In this document: positions 56,201 through 64,000 of the stretch, one piece after another
How positions within the stretch are numbered: position 1 is the first letter of the stretch
Layout of the letters: every line of letters starts with the position of its first letter
Assembly: GCA_027574665.1 (NCBI GenBank)
Contig: CM050666.1
Span: 3,162,001-3,226,000 of the forward strand
DNA from: Rhynochetos jubatus
Lineage: Eukaryota; Chordata; Aves; Eurypygiformes; Rhynochetidae
Direction: 5' to 3'
Length of the DNA stretch: 64,000 bases
Program-made: the position numbers and the translations under genes
Notes under the pieces: generated by a model
Database searches by the model: none
Told to the model about the DNA's origin: nothing
The model's input: only the letters and a program-made list of their open reading frames with translations

Positions 56201-59200
56201 GTCGGTGTGGTTCTGCCAGCCCCAGGTGATGCTCCTGGTGTAGCTGGTGAGGGTGTTGGGGCTTGCCCAGGGCATCACTGCCCTCCTGATCTGCCCCCAG
56301 AGAGGCTGGAGACCCCAAATAAGTGAAATAGGGGAGCTTTGGCTGCTCTTCTCCATGCAGGAGATGCCCAGGCATCCCACCTCCCAGCTGGGGAGCAAAG
56401 GGGAAACATCCACACCGGCAGCTGAGAGGCACCGGGGAGCTGTTGGGATGGCAGCGGGGGTGAGGAGGGCGTCACGGCCGAGACAGCATCCCGGTCCCCG
56501 TCACCTCCGAGGCGCGCGGGTGCCACTCAGGGACCGGTGGTGACTGTCACAGCTGCCTGTCACGGCTGGGGAGCCGGGCGGCAGGGCTCTTCTCCCGTGT
56601 CGGCTGTCAGGGACATGACGGAGGCGGCTGTCACCCTCCGCCCGGGCGGTTTCCCCCCTTCCCTGCACTCCTCCCGGCACATCTGATCCCGTCAACGCGG
56701 GCTGTTGACTCAAGGATAAGGCGTGCCGTGAGGAGCAGGAGCCGTGACCTTTGCTGGAGCGATGCTGCGGCGAAGGGAAGTGCAGAGCTTTTGGGGTGTT
56801 GCGGTGGAGGATGGCGTTCTGCGGCATTGGGTGCTGGGTGGCACTGGGCAGTGTCGTGCTACTGGGGAGCAGGGTTTGGCCTTTGGGGGCCCCTCCAGGT
56901 GATGCAGGAAGCTGGGGGTGCTTGGATGGGGGTCCCCGCTTGGCTGCTCAGTGGGTACCAGCTGCATTCTTCCCTGGGAAATTACACCCATGCCCATTAA
57001 ATACCACCTCAGAGGGGGAGAGGGGGGAAAAAATCCTAATCCTGCCCCCTCACACTTGTGTGAGGGGAATTTATGGCTGAGAGCTCTGATTTTCAAGCCA
57101 TAAAGGAGGTTGCTGGTGATAAACGTGTGAGTAATGACTGACCCGGGCAGGGGCGGTGAGGAGACGTCGGTGGCCGCAGGGGTCAGCTTATCCCCCACAG
57201 CCACAGCACCTTGGGTCTGGCACTTCTCCATCACGGGGTCCCTATGACAAAACCTGCTCGCCCCCCACCCCCCAGCTCCTGTGGTCACAAGGGTGTGGGT
57301 TTTTTTCTTGCATCTAATTGTGGCAATTTGGGGTTTTTGATGAGAATATTCCTCCTGTGCTGGGGGGAGGCTGCTGCATCTCCCCCTTCCCTTTGAGCAT
57401 CGTCCTGACAGAACATTGGGTGGGGAGAAAGGGATTTTCCTCCCGGACACGCGGCATCTCACGGGTTAAAGGGAGGAATAACCAATTCACTTCCAAGCCC
57501 CCCAAACCCTTGGGGCAGCGGTGGGGTGCCTTCCCCTGCCCTCCTGCCCTGCTTTGCTTGTTTTCCCTCCTGCAAACAGCAGGTCTATTGTTAAACGCCT
57601 CGATCCTTCATGTATCGCTCCCTCTAATGAACATAATGAGCCGTGAATCACGTAGGTCTCATTTTTGTTAGGAGGTTAAAATCCCCGATACTCTGTAATA
57701 CATTTTTGCAGTGAGCACATTTAGAAAGTAATTAAAAGGCTCAGCTCTTTGCCTACGTCCCCTCTCCCCCTCCCCGGGATGGCAGGATTTAATTGAGGCC
57801 AGCTGAAAGTTAGTGGAAATAAATTGTGGATGATAAAGCGGAGGTTGTAATTTAATTCTGGGAGAGAAGCTGTTCTTGCCCGGGTGTTTAGTTCATCAAG
57901 GACCGGTGTTGATGGGATGGGGGGGCTGGAATTATTTGCGTAATGTGATTTACTGATGAGAAAATGACATTTCAAGAGGGATAGTGCTCATCCCTGGAGC
58001 GGTCCCACTCCTTAAGGCATCATCTCTGGGGCTTGTGGACATCCCCGAGAGGGTGCAGCGTGGGGTGGCGGGAGGGATGCTGGTCCAGGAGCGCAGGCTG
58101 GTGGGAAGCACGCGTCAAAAATATTGGCATGCCGCTGGTGTAAAACAGCCTACCTGGGCCTGGGGGCAACAATTACCTTAACTGACCTTGTAGTCCTTCA
58201 ACATCTTAATTACGGGCTGTGCCTGATCGGGGCTGAGTAAGAGAAGGAGCCGGAGCAGCCGCCGGCAGGAGGTACTGCAGATGGATGTGTTTTTGGATGT
58301 TCCCAAGACTTTCACCGGCCCCGGAGCTGCCCCGGCGATGGGCACCGTGCTCGGGAGCGGCATGCAAATGTAACCTTCAGAAGGAGAGCGCAATTAAAAC
58401 GCCCTGCCGCTCGCTATATTAAAATGGGATATTAAAGCAAACAGCGGTTCTCCCCACTCGGAGGGATGGTATGGAAAGTGTATTTAGCCAGGGATTTGCT
58501 GGCACACTGAGCAAACGGCCGGGCTCGCAGCTGGGCTCTGCTGCTAGGATCCCTGCCACGGCTCCACTCGCGTCGTGCCGGGCTGGTGGTTCTGCCTGGG
58601 GAACCTCTCCAATCCTTATTGAAAAACCCAGCCTTGAATCCCTGCCACTGATCCCCCCAGGGCCGCGCATCCCGCGGGGCAGGACCTCTCCTGTGGCCAG
58701 GGCAGGAGGAGAAGGGCCTGTGCCCTTGCTGAGTCTGAAGGGGAACACAGTCTGAGCAGAGCACCGCAATGGCTGTGCTGCTAATTACCTGCCAGCTCCA
58801 GCGGTGCTAATGAACTTATCTCTCTTTCCTTAGCCAGCCAAGGTCCCGGTACCTTTTCTCCCTCCTTTTCCCTTAGAAGGAGAGCGCCAAGGCTGCTTCA
58901 CTTTGCTCTTCCATCTGAATAGGAGTTAAATTGCTTTCCAAGCAGCTGACACTTGGCTTTTTGTTCAGCCACAACCGCAAGACGTGATGTCTTATTAATA
59001 AATGATGCAGTTGCTGTTTCGGCTTCGTTTTCGCTGTCTTGTTTGGACAACATGATGTGGCTCCGGTAGCTTTGCAATCACACTCTGTGTGCAGATGTGT
59101 GCAGCATCCGTGGGGCAGGTGTATCACCTCCCACCTCTCTCCCTGGTCCTGACTGGGTGCTGGGGGCTGTTATGGGGTGACAGGAGACCCTGGTTCTCTG

Positions 59201-62200
59201 CAGACCCAAGCACAAAGCCAGAGGCCTCTTGCTTTCCAGAAAGGGAGCCCAGCAGGGAAATATTAGGCAAACCCTATTTTTCTGTGTGCATTCTTCGCTC
59301 CCTTCCCCAAAAGCTTGAACCCTTGCTCTCGCCTTTGTTACCGCATGATGGTTTTCCCTGTCTCTCCTCTCCCCGTAGATACGCTGTCAGTGCCTCGCTG
59401 GTCCCCGCAGATCCCCCGTCGAGATCTAGGAAACTCGATAAAACACAGGTACGCCAAGGCTGCCGTAGCATTGGGTGAATTCCCCCGACGCCGGGGGATG
59501 AGCGCCTCCCTTTCCATCCCTGCTCCGGGACGGGGGGCTCGGGGCCGTTCCCCCTGTTTCCCAAGCTGGGCTGTGCTGTCCTAGAAGCCCATTTAAATTC
59601 CATTTCAGTTCAGATTTGTTTTAGATAAAGCTTGAGCTGCTATCAATAAAAGCTGCGTATAATCCGTGACCTTGCCAACCTTCAGCAAATTTCCCATCTC
59701 CGGATTATTGCCCTTCCGTATCTACTGCAGGAAGGAGAAGCACTAGTAACAGCCTTGGTGCCGCTGCTTAATGGGGCAGCCGCTTCTCCGGCAGGCTGGA
59801 AACTTGGAGTCCCCAGGGCAAGGAGGTGTTTGAGGGCCTCTGGCTGCAGCCTGGAGTGAGCAAAGCTGGGGGGCCACTGCAAGCTGGTGGCTCATGCCCT
59901 GCCTGGCTGGCTTGGACCCCTTTGGAGCAGGCTGTGCCCTCCTGCATAACCAGAGAGGGGCTCGAATTTGTGCTTTGACAGCCCCACAGATGCCTCAACA
60001 CCTGCAGCAGTGTTTCGGGGCAGCAAGGGAAGGATAAAGGGGGGCTTGGCAGGCAAGCACGGCTCGGGAGATGTTCCTGTGCAGCCTCGTCTCTCCCCAG
60101 CCACTGTCTGTGTTTCTCTCCACAGGTTTTCCACCAAGTACTGGATGTCTCAGACCTGCACTGTCTGCGGGAAAGGAATGTTGTTTGGCTTAAAATGCAA
60201 AAACTGCAAGTACGTGGCCGCACCGGAACAGTTTGTGTCGCTTCTTAGTGTTGTGAGAGGGGTAATTTGGGTTTTGCTGGGGGAGCTAAGCAGGGACTCA
60301 GACACTGGGAGACCAACAGCCTCTCACCAGTTCATCCTTGCAAGACGATTTAATGGGATATGAAATAGGGTGAAAAACACCCTAAAATGGGGCTGAAGTT
60401 GGGTCTGTGTGCTGGGAATGAGAGTGGGGTCCTCAGGGAGGAAGCTGCCCGCCAGACCTCGGCTCTGCTCGCACCAGAGCTCTGAATCAGATCCTGACAG
60501 CCTCCCCGCTCGCTGCCATCCTTGGTCTGGCTTTAGATGCCCACGTTATAGGGTTGTGCACGGAATTATCTGCAGGAGGTGGTGATGGGTGGGGTGACAG
60601 AGGTGCCACACCTGTGTTGAGAGTGACTCGGACGAGAGCATCGCCTGTGTGGGGGGTAGGTCTGGGCATCGGGTGGGTTTTGCCTACAGCTTTGGGCTGT
60701 ATCCTCTATTTTTTTGCATCAGAAAAACGTCTTGTGGCCCTCTGTTCCTGGCAAAGTTGTGGCACCAAGGAGCCAATCCACCCCAAACCGCAATTAAGCT
60801 GAGACGCAAAGGAGAGGAGCCACGCTGGCAATAAAATTGGGCAGGACTGGGAAAAGATAGCGAGGCAGAGGCTGGGGCTGTTTATCCTGCTTTAAATCCA
60901 GCAGAGCCCAGCTCTTACATAGTATCGTGCAGCCATCAGCACTTAGTAAAGCCGCTTCTGGAGACAGGATTGCCTTTTCTAGGGATGGGTTCTGGGAACA
61001 CGCCGGATAGGCGGCGGGTAACTGAGTTAGCCGGAGCTCTCAAGTGATAACGATTGCTGTTGCTGTTGATTAAATGCTGATGAGTTAGCAAATTGGGATT
61101 TAAACCTGGACAAGAAATGCCTGGTTAGCCTGCAGCTGGTGGTGGTTTTCTGGAACTAATATTATCATTTATATATATTTTAAAGTGGTGATTCCTATTG
61201 CGTTCAATGCTCAAGCAACTGGAGGCTTTTCTGCCTACAACCTGCTGTGCCTGCCCGGGGCTGGTGTCCACGCAGGAGGAGGGATGATGGGACCTGCCCC
61301 GGCAATGCTCCAGCTCCGTGTCGGTTCTGCTGCCTGCAGTCACCCCAAAAAGAGCAAATAAATTCCCTGGTTATCAAAAAGTAGGGTGAACACAAAGTGT
61401 TTAGGTTCGCTGGCTTTGTCGTAGCCACCCGGTCCCGATGCTGCTTCCCCCAGAAACCGGAGGGGAACAAGCAGGTAAAACAAACAGACCCCAAATCCCA
61501 CCAAGCTTCCTATGCCGAATTAATCTCTGCCTTTCCCTCTAGGAACAGCTTTGTAATAAAAGCTAACACGCGCAGCTCCTGAATTTTCATTACCCAGCTC
61601 ATTGACTTGGAGTTGCCGTCTTTTTTTTTCATCCTTTACCCTTGTTTTTTTAAACCCTTTCCTCTTCTTTTCCTTTCCTCCTGTGGCTCTCCCCGCTCCG
61701 CCGCAGCCGTCACGGCAGAGCGTGAGCTGGGGACTCGTTTCCATCCCTAATTAAGAACTAATGGGAACGTTTCGGGGTGGTGGGAGCCTGCTTATGCCTA
61801 TATGCATGACCCGAGGGTGAAGTCCTCCGTAGATGGCTGCCCCGGCGCTGCGAAACCAGGCAAAGCTCTGCAGAATATTCTGCATAGCCGTAAATGCTCT
61901 CATTATTTTTGTTAAATGTCCTGGTAATAAAGCTGGGAGGGGAAGGCACAATGGCAGAGTTTCATCGGGAGCCAAAAGGGGGGGCCTGGGGCAGTTGCTT
62001 CCTTCCCCTCCGCTGCCCCTGAATTTAATGAAGCATAAAGCAGCTTTAGTGCTGGGTGGTGGTCGGGGGGAAGCGGCTTTCCCCGAGCACGGGTCTCTGC
62101 TCCTTTTCTTTCAGCTGAGGATGGCAGAAATGACAATTTTGGGCATCCTCAAGCTGGCTGGTGGGTGCCTCATCCCCGCAGCCAGCAGAAAAAGGGGAGC

Positions 62201-64000
62201 TGGGCAGCCTCTCCAGGTTTGGGGGTTCCCGCACGCGCTCCATCGGGACAGATGCACCTTCCGTGGCTCTCGTTTGCCAAGGGTGCGCAGTCCCTGCGTC
62301 TTCCCAGACAACCCAGCCTGGTGCTCCAGGATGTGCATCCCGCACCACTTCTCATCCCTGCGCCCGCAGCCCGGGCAAGCGGCTTGGGAATCTTGGGTCC
62401 TTCCCGAGCACATGCTGCAGGACCGCAGGCATCCGGGAGGGTTTTCCCACAGGACAGTGCAGGCAGCGAGCACCCAGGGGCTGTGCGCAACCGAATATTC
62501 CACGGAGTCACCTTCCTGGGTGGAGAAAGGGTCCCTGGTCTGCAGCGATGCTCCCTGCTCCGAGCCCCATCCCTCCAGCCGTACAGTGATGCTCCGCATC
62601 CCCTCCCCCCTCTCTTCTCACTCCTTTTTCTCTGTCCCCTACTAGGCTCAAGTGCCACAACAAATGCACCAAAGAGGCCCCTCCGTGTCACCTGCTGATC
62701 ATCCACCGCGGAGGTAAGGGCCTTTCTTCCCCCTTCTGCCTCCGTGGATGTTGCCACCAGGTAAAACTTTCAAAAGCCCCCCGGGCGATTCGGGAGCCCG
62801 ACCCTCGCTGGCGGCCGGTGGGACGGAGGCTCCCGAACCCCTTGGGCGCTCTGTGAAAATTTTACCCACCGTTTTTTCCGCTTGTAGGGAGACGAGCCGT
62901 TCGGGGCGAGGCAGATTTGCATTGCAAACCACTTCCACCCACCCTTCCCCTGCCTCCTTTTCTTTTCAGATTCCCCACCGCACGGGGTAAGTCCAACAGG
63001 TTTTAGCCTTTTGCTACCGTCGAGAGCTTAGGGCGGACGCGTGGGACCCCAAATCTCCCGCGGCGCTGTCGGTGCATGGGGGTCCCCGCAACGGGGACGT
63101 GGCCGTGCCCCTGCGGCTGCTCGTGGTGCTTTTGGAGCTGCCTTATCCCGCTCTCCCCTGGGAGAGCCCGTCCTAAAATCCGCGGAGAAGGGAGAACTTT
63201 ACAGCAGGACGACGGGCGTCGCTTCCCACCTCTTTTCTTCCAGATTCTGGCCGAGTGCTCTCCGACAGCCAGAGGACTGCGACTGCCTTAGGGAAACGCT
63301 TCCAATTACCGTTGCCTGAAATTTTGAGCTCTCAAGGCCGTTATTGTCTATTAAAAACCACACTCCTCGGTTTTGTGGCGGGGAAATGCATTGCGCTGGT
63401 GGCACCTTGCGAGGCGAGCAGGGCTGCTGTGACTGGGGGGGGCAGTTTTGCAGCCTCCGCTCTTGTCACCCGCGTCCTTGCTTGCAACACTTTTGGGTGG
63501 AAGGGGCTGAAGACCCCGTTGTGCTCTGAGCTGCTGCAAACCCTGACCAAAAGGCAGGGAAAGCGGCATCCCATGCTTCTGGGGGCAGGTGGGCTCCCAG
63601 GATGGACAGAAATTGGGATTTATGGCTGTGGTCTGCAACGTTGCAAGAGCCGGAGCTGCCCGCTCTGTGTTTTCGCGTGGGAGCAAGGAGCAGTGTGGCT
63701 TTGGGGTGGCCTCAGCTTCAGTGAAATAGCACCCCCTCAAGCTCTTAAATGCCTTGCCCTGCAACCAGCCCATTCCCAAGTCCCACAGGCTGGAGACTGG
63801 CTTCCCCTCCCCCCAAAATCTCCCTGCCAAGAGCAGGATGCTCTGAGCTGGCTCCTTCCCTATACCCTGAAAAGCTGTGGAGGAAGAGCGAGGTGCCTCC
63901 CCCCCGATGCTGGCTGACCCCCCTGGCTCGAGGGGTGACTGCTGAGCCTCCCCGACTTGCAGCCCCTCAGCGGGGGGAGAAGGGTGCTGTTTGCATCCCA
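20069..64000 (+). CDS. KSR2: Kinase suppressor of Ras 2, coding exons 1-8 (partial, 3' part outside window)
   Basis: Coding exons: 20069-20245, 27534-27674, 28517-28667, 35613-36111, 49983-50164, 59379-59448, 60126-60209, 62646-62713. Phases (0,0,1,2,1,2,2,1) agree at each junction and join 457 complete residues of a family about 950 long. KSR2 is a Raf-related pseudokinase scaffold that assembles Raf, MEK and ERK at the plasma membrane. It is also tied to calcium/calcineurin and AMPK signalling and energy balance. Present here: the CA1 coiled-coil/SAM-like region (exons 1-3, residues 1-156), a Pro/Ser-rich region with TPPGTPP and a 14-3-3-type RSKSHE site (exon 4), and the complete C1 zinc finger (exons 6-8). 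The ERK-docking FxFP segment and kinase-like domain must lie to the right. [12 protein letters not shown] matches the vertebrate KSR2 start. The long N-terminal extension of KSR1 is absent, and the IIHRG ending fits KSR2, not KSR1. Confidence 0.96.
20246..27533 (+). other. KSR2 intron 1
   Basis: The intron is 7.3 kb. Its left part carries the 36-bp minisatellite at 20525-21250. The rest is GC-rich unique-looking sequence with AT-rich patches at about 23050-23150 and 26220-26270. I found no further exon, RNA gene or identifiable mobile element. Confidence 0.7.
20525..21250. repeat. Minisatellite of about 36-bp units in KSR2 intron 1
   Basis: About 20 imperfect copies of CATCCCTGCTCTGGGCTGTA followed by TCCCCCGGCCCGGCC occur, with variants such as CTTCCATGTGCTGCAT. 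Copies between about 20540 and 21200 are the most uniform. Unit length near a multiple of three keeps several frames open, including a very long minus-strand frame that continues across KSR2 exon 1; this is an artefact. Confidence 0.92.
27534..27674 (+). CDS. KSR2: KSR2 coding exon 2 (CA1)
   Basis: Residues 60-106, starting [19 protein letters not shown] and ending VDIRKEVME, with acceptor TTCCAG and donor GTAAGG, phase 0 at both ends. It is part of the CA1 coiled-coil/SAM-like module. A 47-codon symmetrical exon could be skipped without a frameshift. Confidence 0.95.
27675..28516 (+). other. KSR2 intron 2
   Basis: The intron is 842 bp of GC-rich DNA. No repeat or additional exon was recognised. 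Confidence 0.75.
28517..28667 (+). CDS. KSR2: KSR2 coding exon 3 (end of CA1)
   Basis: Residues 107-156, from [20 protein letters not shown] through [13 protein letters not shown], with donor GTGAGT in phase 1. It supplies the C-terminal helices of the SAM-like CA1 domain, which pairs with Raf and membranes. Confidence 0.95.
28668..35612 (+). other. KSR2 intron 3
   Basis: The intron is 6.9 kb. It is GC-rich to about 31900; then several AT-rich islands follow (32130-32700, 33590-33620, 33810-33900, 34200-34320, 34865-34930). These have homeodomain and POU-type motifs and are enhancer candidates. A 32-bp direct duplication lies at 31697-31760. No extra exon was recognised. Confidence 0.65.
31697..31760. 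repeat. Two-copy 32-bp direct repeat
   Basis: The motif CTGTCTGGGTGCCTGGCCAC, followed by -AGCCTTG-CC, occurs twice in tandem with one or two mismatches. Confidence 0.75.
35613..36111 (+). CDS. KSR2: KSR2 coding exon 4 (Pro/Ser-rich CA2 and 14-3-3 site)
   Basis: Residues 157-322, the largest exon. It starts [20 protein letters not shown] and ends VDEAHTPK with donor GTAAGT in phase 2. It contains [43 protein letters not shown] and [13 protein letters not shown]. Proline-directed Ser/Thr sites are plentiful. Ser307 in RSKS-HE corresponds to the KSR serine phosphorylated by C-TAK1/MARK3 and bound by 14-3-3, which holds the scaffold in the cytosol. The segment after PGKENSPG ([13 protein letters not shown]) is less conserved against mammals than the rest. 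The same DNA is open in another frame on plus, which is a shadow. Confidence 0.95.
42014..42410 (+). mobile_element. CR1 LINE 3' fragment
   Basis: The fragment runs GGCTGAAAGAGTGGGGGGTG, TTCAGCCTGGAGAAGGGAAG, GGAGACCTTATTG, CAGTACTTAAAGG, AAGAAATTTTATACGATGAG, CACTGGCACAGG, GAGAGGTGGTTGATG, AACATTCAAGG, TTGGACGGGTCTCTGAGC, CCATGGCAGAGGGGCTGGAC and CCATTCTATGA. This is the standard 3' end of chicken-repeat-1 elements in plus orientation, 5'-truncated as usual. Moderate divergence and loss of the terminal repeats suggest an old insertion. Confidence 0.95.
46541..46585 (+). mobile_element. Short CR1 3' tail remnant
   Basis: The sequence TTGATCTTGGTCTTTTCCAA, then CCTAAATGATTCTATGA, matches the extreme 3' end of CR1 elements (GATCTT, TCCAACC, ATTCTATGA). 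Only about 45 bp is recognisable. Confidence 0.8.
49983..50164 (+). CDS. KSR2: KSR2 coding exon 5
   Basis: Residues 324-383 (Lys323 is split over the junction). It reads [20 protein letters not shown], then [20 protein letters not shown] and [16 protein letters not shown], with donor GTAAGT in phase 1. It is a basic, Ser/Pro-rich linker between the 14-3-3 site and the zinc finger, well conserved with mammals. AGAG at 49981-49984 offers two possible acceptors; only the first keeps the frame. Confidence 0.94.
50165..59378 (+). other. KSR2 intron 5
   Basis: The intron is 9.2 kb. No recognisable transposon was found. A small tandem duplication lies at 52783-52835. AT-rich islands with possible conserved non-coding DNA lie at 55080-55215, 57560-57990 and 58150-58480. 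No further exon was recognised. Confidence 0.65.
52783..52835. repeat. Two-copy short direct repeat in KSR2 intron 5
   Basis: CCCTATCACCGTGGGTACCT occurs twice, 27 bp apart. A trivial local duplication. Confidence 0.85.
59379..59448 (+). CDS. KSR2: KSR2 coding exon 6 (LxVP motif, start of C1)
   Basis: Residues 385-406 read [15 protein letters not shown] to NSIKH, with acceptor CCGTAG and donor GTACGC in phase 2. Leu386-Ser-Val-Pro389 is an LxVP motif of the kind that docks calcineurin; KSR2, unlike KSR1, is known to be regulated by calcineurin. His406 is the first zinc ligand of the C1 domain. Confidence 0.94.
59449..60125 (+). other. KSR2 intron 6
   Basis: The intron is 677 bp. An AT-rich segment with AGCCCATTTAAATTCC and TATCAATAAAAGCTGC lies at 59590-59720. 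No exon or repeat was recognised. Confidence 0.7.
60126..60209 (+). CDS. KSR2: KSR2 coding exon 7 (C1 zinc finger core)
   Basis: Residues 408-434 read [18 protein letters not shown] then LFGLKCKNC, with donor GTACGT in phase 2. The zinc ligands Cys418, Cys421, Cys431 and Cys434 are all present. This atypical C1 domain binds membrane lipids rather than phorbol ester and helps bring KSR to the plasma membrane. Confidence 0.96.
60210..62645 (+). other. KSR2 intron 7
   Basis: The intron is 2.4 kb. AT-rich islands at 61130-61180 and 61740-62050 have ATTA and TATGCAT motifs and may be regulatory. No repeat or exon was recognised. Confidence 0.65.
62646..62713 (+). CDS. KSR2: KSR2 coding exon 8 (end of C1)
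   Basis: Residues 436-457 read [20 protein letters not shown] then RG, with donor GTAAGG in phase 1. It supplies the last zinc ligands His439, Cys442 and Cys449. The IIHRG ending is characteristic of KSR2. The next conserved segment (ARLVRTESVP in mammals) is not found before the window ends. Confidence 0.95.
62714..64000 (+). other. KSR2 intron 8 (continues past the window)
   Basis: At least 1.3 kb of intron. It contains a 17-bp segment with good splice signals at 62970-62986 that is out of phase with the known protein. I see no other exon. Confidence 0.6.

Noticed and set aside
20069-62713. KSR1 instead of KSR2
   Set aside because: The start [12 protein letters not shown], the LSVPRWSP segment, exon 5 and the IIHRG ending are KSR2 features; the KSR1 N-terminal Gly/Ala extension is absent.
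1-64000. CRISPR arrays, tRNA/rRNA genes, bacterial operons or a novel prokaryotic defence system
   Set aside because: Direct repeats here are eukaryotic mini- and microsatellites without unique spacers. I saw no cloverleaf or rRNA-like sequence, and all genes are intron-containing vertebrate orthologues.

Overview
This window is nuclear DNA from a vertebrate, most likely a bird. All coding sequence is in short exons with GT/AG splice sites and vertebrate orthologues. A CR1 LINE 3' end, a second CR1 tail and an avian ERVL-type LTR relic are present. The DNA is GC-rich, densely packed and full of GC-rich minisatellites, which fits an avian microchromosome. I see no bacterial-type operons, CRISPR arrays or phage genes. 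Nearly all long uninterrupted reading frames are artefacts of GC-rich or tandemly repeated DNA.

Layout. (1) 1-1836, minus strand: the first three coding exons of a RASAL1-like Ras GTPase-activating protein, running off the left edge. (2) 1837-3812: divergent promoter region between RASAL1 and WSB2, holding a 0.65-kb minisatellite. (3) 3813-7584, plus: complete WSB2 (9 coding exons, 404 aa, poly(A) signal at 7579). (4) 7585-9164: convergent intergenic region with a 33-bp VNTR. (5) 9165-11713, minus: complete RFC5 coding region (11 exons, 329 aa). (6) 11714-20068: a roughly 50-bp minisatellite, an LTR relic, two pentanucleotide microsatellites, a C-rich minisatellite and the CpG-rich KSR2 promoter. 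(7) 20069-64000, plus: KSR2 coding exons 1-8 (about 458 residues: CA1 region, proline-rich region, C1 zinc finger). The kinase domain lies beyond the right edge.

The WSB2-RFC5-KSR2 block keeps the order and relative orientation known from human 12q24. RASAL1 next to WSB2 does not: in human, VSIG10 and PEBP1 lie there and RASAL1 is several megabases away, so the left edge is a candidate rearrangement breakpoint. RASAL1 (inhibits Ras) and KSR2 (scaffold for Raf-MEK-ERK) act on the same pathway. WSB2 is a substrate receptor of a ubiquitin ligase and RFC5 a clamp-loader subunit. I infer no functional operon-like link.

I did not find a convincing undescribed biological system. The most useful leads are the RASAL1/WSB2 junction, five large GC-rich minisatellites crowded into the left 21 kb, the compact KSR2 gene with candidate conserved enhancers in its introns, and an upstream ORF in the KSR2 leader. 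Exon boundaries were set by reading splice sites and codon phase by eye. Orthologue comparisons rest on remembered family sequences, not a database search.
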